Shown here one piece after another: positions 16,903-18,398 of a stretch of DNA of 18,398 nucleotides. Source of the DNA: Gammaproteobacteria bacterium. GTDB taxonomy: Bacteria > Pseudomonadota > Gammaproteobacteria > Pseudomonadales > Azotimanducaceae. How positions within the stretch are numbered: the stretch's first letter is position 1; each line of letters begins with the position of its first letter. The notes beneath the pieces were generated by a model. It did not search any database and had not been told where the DNA came from. It saw nothing but the letters and a program-made list of their open reading frames with translations. A program made the position numbers and the translations under genes. The stretch lies in contig PBAA01000014.1 of NCBI GenBank assembly GCA_002715785.1, forward strand, positions 11,841-30,238. Reading direction: 5' to 3'.

Positions 16903-18030
16903 CTAAATCTGTATCTGAAAACCGACCGAGAAGCCATCCACGTCCGCGCCCGCCATCCCCGTGAGGTTCGCGTCGCCATTCGTGAAATTCGCGTTCACGC
17001 GAAGGTTATGAGAATTAATTATGTAATTGACCCCGATTTCGGTGAGATCGCTCTCCGATGCTCCATCGAAGTCAGGTTCATTGGATGTGCGTCGGATATA
17101 CGGCTGTAATTTCCCAACGCCTGCCTCGTTCGGGAACAGGTACGCTGCCGTAAAAAAGTACGAACTGCCATCGAACAAACAGAAACAATCAGATGAAGTC
17201 ATAGCCGTCGCCGTCATGTCGTTATCGAACGACTTGTACTCACCTTCAACCGTGACTACGCCACCCCCAGATAGTACTTTTTCGAATAATCCATCCACGA
17301 TGAATGCACTGAAATCACTGGGTTCGGCAGCTGATCCCCCGCCATCGCTTTGAGATTGAAACGAAATTCCAATCGTCAAGATATCCCCGCCACCACCATA
17401 ATACGTGCTGCTGGTGTAGTACCCGGGATTCTTTTCCATGCTCAGGAAGTTGTATGCCAACCGCCCTGCAAATAAGAGGCTGTCACGGCCACTCAGACCA
17501 TCGAACAGGCCTGCCGCGTACTGCAGCTTCCCCCTGGCTCCCCAAACCGTGACTCCATCGTCACGACCAAGCAATCCGGCCGACCCTAACTGGTCAGACG
17601 GTAACAGCGGCACCGTATACTGATTCCACGACAGGCCGTAGTACGGCCCATTAAGCTCGATCCGGTCCGCGGGCGTCAGCATACGTCCTACCCAAATATT
17701 CAATTCGGGACTCATTTCAAACTGCAAAATGGCATCCAAAACACCGATGTCGCCGGCAGCGCCTATGGGATCCCCTGAATCCTGGCCAAACACACAGCCC
17801 TCGCATTCGGTATTGAATGTGAATTTGACTTTCTCACGCAGAGAACCGTTGACGTAGAGTCGCATGCTCTGCAAGTTAAAGCCTTTATCACCATCCACCG
17901 ACGTCAATGCTGTTCGCAAACCAGCACCCACGCTAATGCTATGGTTGTCGCCAATCTCAATCGTGCCGCCCGCAAACGACATCGACGCGATTGTGATTGC
18001 GACGAACTTAAAAATATTTTTACTCACCAC
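16903..18030 (-). CDS. Outer-membrane porin (OprO/P-like) leading the urea operon
   Basis: A 375-residue protein with a signal peptide (about 1-20, cleavage near SFA before GGTIEIG) and a beta-rich body of alternating polar/hydrophobic strands separated by Gly/Asp/Ser-rich loops. The MRLYVNGSLREKVKFTFN and ELNIWVGRMLTPADR blocks resemble the phosphate-selective-porin O/P family; WNQYTVPLLPSDQLG and the GDDGVTVWG-like stretch are also porin-like. Two Cys pairs (ECEGC near residue 76, CFC in a late loop) are unusual for porins. The last residue is Ile, not the common Phe. The GTG start has GAGG about 9 nt upstream; a second GTG follows at once. It is the first gene after the sigma-54 promoter and 15 bp before urtA, which implies a role in passage of urea or short amides (FmdC-like), though substrate choice is inferred from context. 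Confidence 0.8.
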   Translation of the reverse strand: MVSKNIFKFVAITIASMSFAGGTIEIGDNHSISVGAGLRTALTSVDGDKGFNLQSMRLYVNGSLREKVKFTFNTECEGCVFGQDSGDPIGAAGDIGVLDAILQFEMSPELNIWVGRMLTPADRIELNGPYYGLSWNQYTVPLLPSDQLGSAGLLGRDDGVTVWGARGKLQYAAGLFDGLSGRDSLLFAGRLAYNFLSMEKNPGYYTSSTYYGGGGDILTIGISFQSQSDGGGSAAEPSDFSAFIVDGLFEKVLSGGGVVTVEGEYKSFDNDMTATAMTSSDCFCLFDGSSYFFTAAYLFPNEAGVGKLQPYIRRTSNEPDFDGASESDLTEIGVNYIINSHNLRVNANFTNGDANLTGMAGADVDGFSVGFQIQI

Positions 18031-18076
18031 TTCGTAGCACCTCGTTGTATAAAAAAGTTGTCACACTCTTTATATA

Positions 18077-18092
18077 TGCAATTTTCGTGCCA
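18077..18092 (-). promoter_or_regulatory. Sigma-54 (RpoN) -24/-12 promoter of the porin-urt-ure-glnK-amtB operon
   Basis: On the minus strand the sequence reads TGGCACGAAAATTGCA, which has no mismatch to the consensus TGGCACG-N4-TTGCW with the required GG-to-GC spacing. This places the transcription start near 18066, leaving a 36-nt leader before the porin GTG at 18030. Sigma-54 promoters need an activator ATPase; candidate sites for NtrC and IHF are found upstream at the expected distances. Confidence 0.92.
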
Positions 18093-18110
18093 AACTATAT
18101 AATCGATCAA

Positions 18111-18123
18111 TATCAATGAGTTA
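18111..18123 (+). promoter_or_regulatory. IHF binding site
   Basis: TATCAATGAGTTA fits WATCAA-N4-TTR with no mismatch. It lies in an A/T-rich stretch and is centred about 51 bp upstream of the predicted start, between the NtrC-like sites and the sigma-54 promoter. That is the usual place for the DNA bend that brings an enhancer-bound activator to RpoN polymerase. The motif is short, so position is the main support. Confidence 0.65.
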
Positions 18124-18142
18124 AATAAACGTGTGGGTGGCT

Positions 18143-18156
18143 AATTCGATCGAATT
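18143..18156. repeat. Perfect 14-bp palindrome AATTCGATCGAATT
   Basis: A fully self-complementary 14-mer centred about 83 bp upstream of the predicted start, directly abutting the promoter-proximal NtrC-like dyad (they share one base). It does not match the NtrC or IHF consensus. It may be an operator for another regulator or a chance AT-rich palindrome. Confidence 0.5.
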
Positions 18157-18172
18157 GCACAGTCATAATGCA
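18156..18172. promoter_or_regulatory. NtrC-like site 1 (weaker, about -98)
   Basis: TGCACAGTCATAATGCA is a 17-bp dyad with the TGCA...TGCA ends and spacing of the NtrC consensus TGCACCA-N3-TGGTGCA, but with two mismatches in each half. Its centre is 22 bp (about two helical turns) from the stronger site, so both would face the same side of the DNA, as needed for cooperative NtrC binding. Confidence 0.55.
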
Positions 18173-18177
18173 CCCGA

Positions 18178-18194
18178 TGCACTATTGTGGTGCA
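18178..18194. promoter_or_regulatory. NtrC-like site 2 (strong, about -120)
   Basis: TGCACTATTGTGGTGCA matches the NtrC consensus TGCACCA-N3-TGGTGCA with one mismatch over the 14 defined positions. It is centred about 120 bp upstream of the predicted sigma-54 start, a normal enhancer distance. The dyad extends outward to perfect 8-bp arms (18175-18182 and 18190-18197), so the RNA of the upstream gene could also form a hairpin here, but no T-run follows. Confidence 0.8.
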
Positions 18195-18221
18195 TCGCTA
18201 TCACGGATGATCCCTGTTCTC

Positions 18222-18398
18222 TTACATGGCGTCGATCCAGGCGCCAATCAGGGCGACGCCCTCCTCGTCAACTCGGTGCTTGCCAATCGGGGGCATGGCA
18301 TTGGATCCAAGTACGCGCATACGTTCCCACACCACGCTAGTCTCTTTACTGCCGGGCTCGACGAGGCGTGGAGAAGTAATTCCGATGTCTCCTCTTAT
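18222..18398 (-). CDS. C-terminal fragment of a c-type cytochrome-like protein, 5' part outside the window
   Basis: The minus-strand frame is open from the window edge for 58 codons and ends in TAA at 18222-18224. The readable tail has the pattern RLVEPGS..SVVWERM, then NAMPPIGKHRVDEEGVALIGAWI. This is the typical end of small haem-c domains found at the C-terminus of secreted cytochrome or oxidoreductase proteins: a 'lesion of salt-bridged Arg, Met-Pro-Pro axial ligand region, then a final helix ending in W-I'. No CxxCH motif is within the fragment, as expected if the haem-binding site lies upstream. It is transcribed toward the nitrogen operon and ends 156 bp before the predicted operon start. 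The identification is by pattern and modest in certainty. Confidence 0.6.
   Translation of the reverse strand: MRGDIGITSPRLVEPGSKETSVVWERMRVLGSNAMPPIGKHRVDEEGVALIGAWIDAM

Noticed and set aside
18131..18340. Plus-strand 69-codon frame at the right edge
   Set aside because: It crosses the NtrC-like sites and then runs antisense to the cytochrome-like C-terminus, whose minus-strand frame reads as a recognisable protein tail; the plus frame has no recognisable content.

Overview
The window looks like chromosomal DNA from a proteobacterium, most likely a (marine) gammaproteobacterium. This rests on a sigma-54/NtrC/IHF type promoter, a GlnK-AmtB pair, a Gram-negative outer-membrane porin, a CbbQ/CbbO-type MoxR-VWA pair, and a CCA-encoding elongator tRNA-Met close in sequence to the enterobacterial one. 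No phage, IS or CRISPR material is visible, and no gene is broken. Species assignment is not possible from sequence reading alone.

Layout. (1) 1-3254, plus strand: the tail of a VOC-superfamily (glyoxalase-fold) gene, then a CbbQ/NorQ-like AAA+ ATPase and a CbbO/NorD-like von Willebrand A protein, packed as one transcription unit. (2) 3305-3961, minus strand: a Bax-inhibitor-1 family membrane protein, convergent with unit 1. (3) 4126-4202, plus strand: tRNA-Met(CAT) with a recognisable promoter. (4) 4299-18030, minus strand: one long nitrogen-scavenging operon, in transcription order porin, urtA, urtB, urtC, urtD, urtE, ureD, ureA, ureB, ureC, ureE, ureF, ureG, a possible tiny ORF, glnK, amtB. 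Most junctions overlap by 1-14 nt or are separated by under 40 bp. The longer gaps are urtA-urtB (85 bp, with a strong hairpin), ureG-glnK (170 bp, with the tiny ORF) and glnK-amtB (60 bp). (5) 18222-18398, minus strand: the C-terminal 58 codons of an upstream gene resembling the end of a c-type cytochrome domain.

How it works together. The porin would let urea or short amides cross the outer membrane. UrtA captures urea in the periplasm and UrtBCDE imports it with ATP. UreABC, matured with nickel by UreDEFG, hydrolyses it to ammonia and carbamate/CO2. AmtB retrieves ammonium that leaks out, under control of the PII protein GlnK.

The most striking regulatory content is the 191-bp intergenic region 18031-18221. 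I read there a sigma-54 -24/-12 promoter with no mismatch to the consensus, a 13-bp match to the IHF consensus at about -51, and two NtrC-like 17-bp dyads centred at about -98 and -120, one with a single mismatch. This is a complete nitrogen-starvation enhancer module placed to drive the whole 13.7-kb operon. An unexplained perfect 14-bp palindrome lies between the enhancers and the IHF site.
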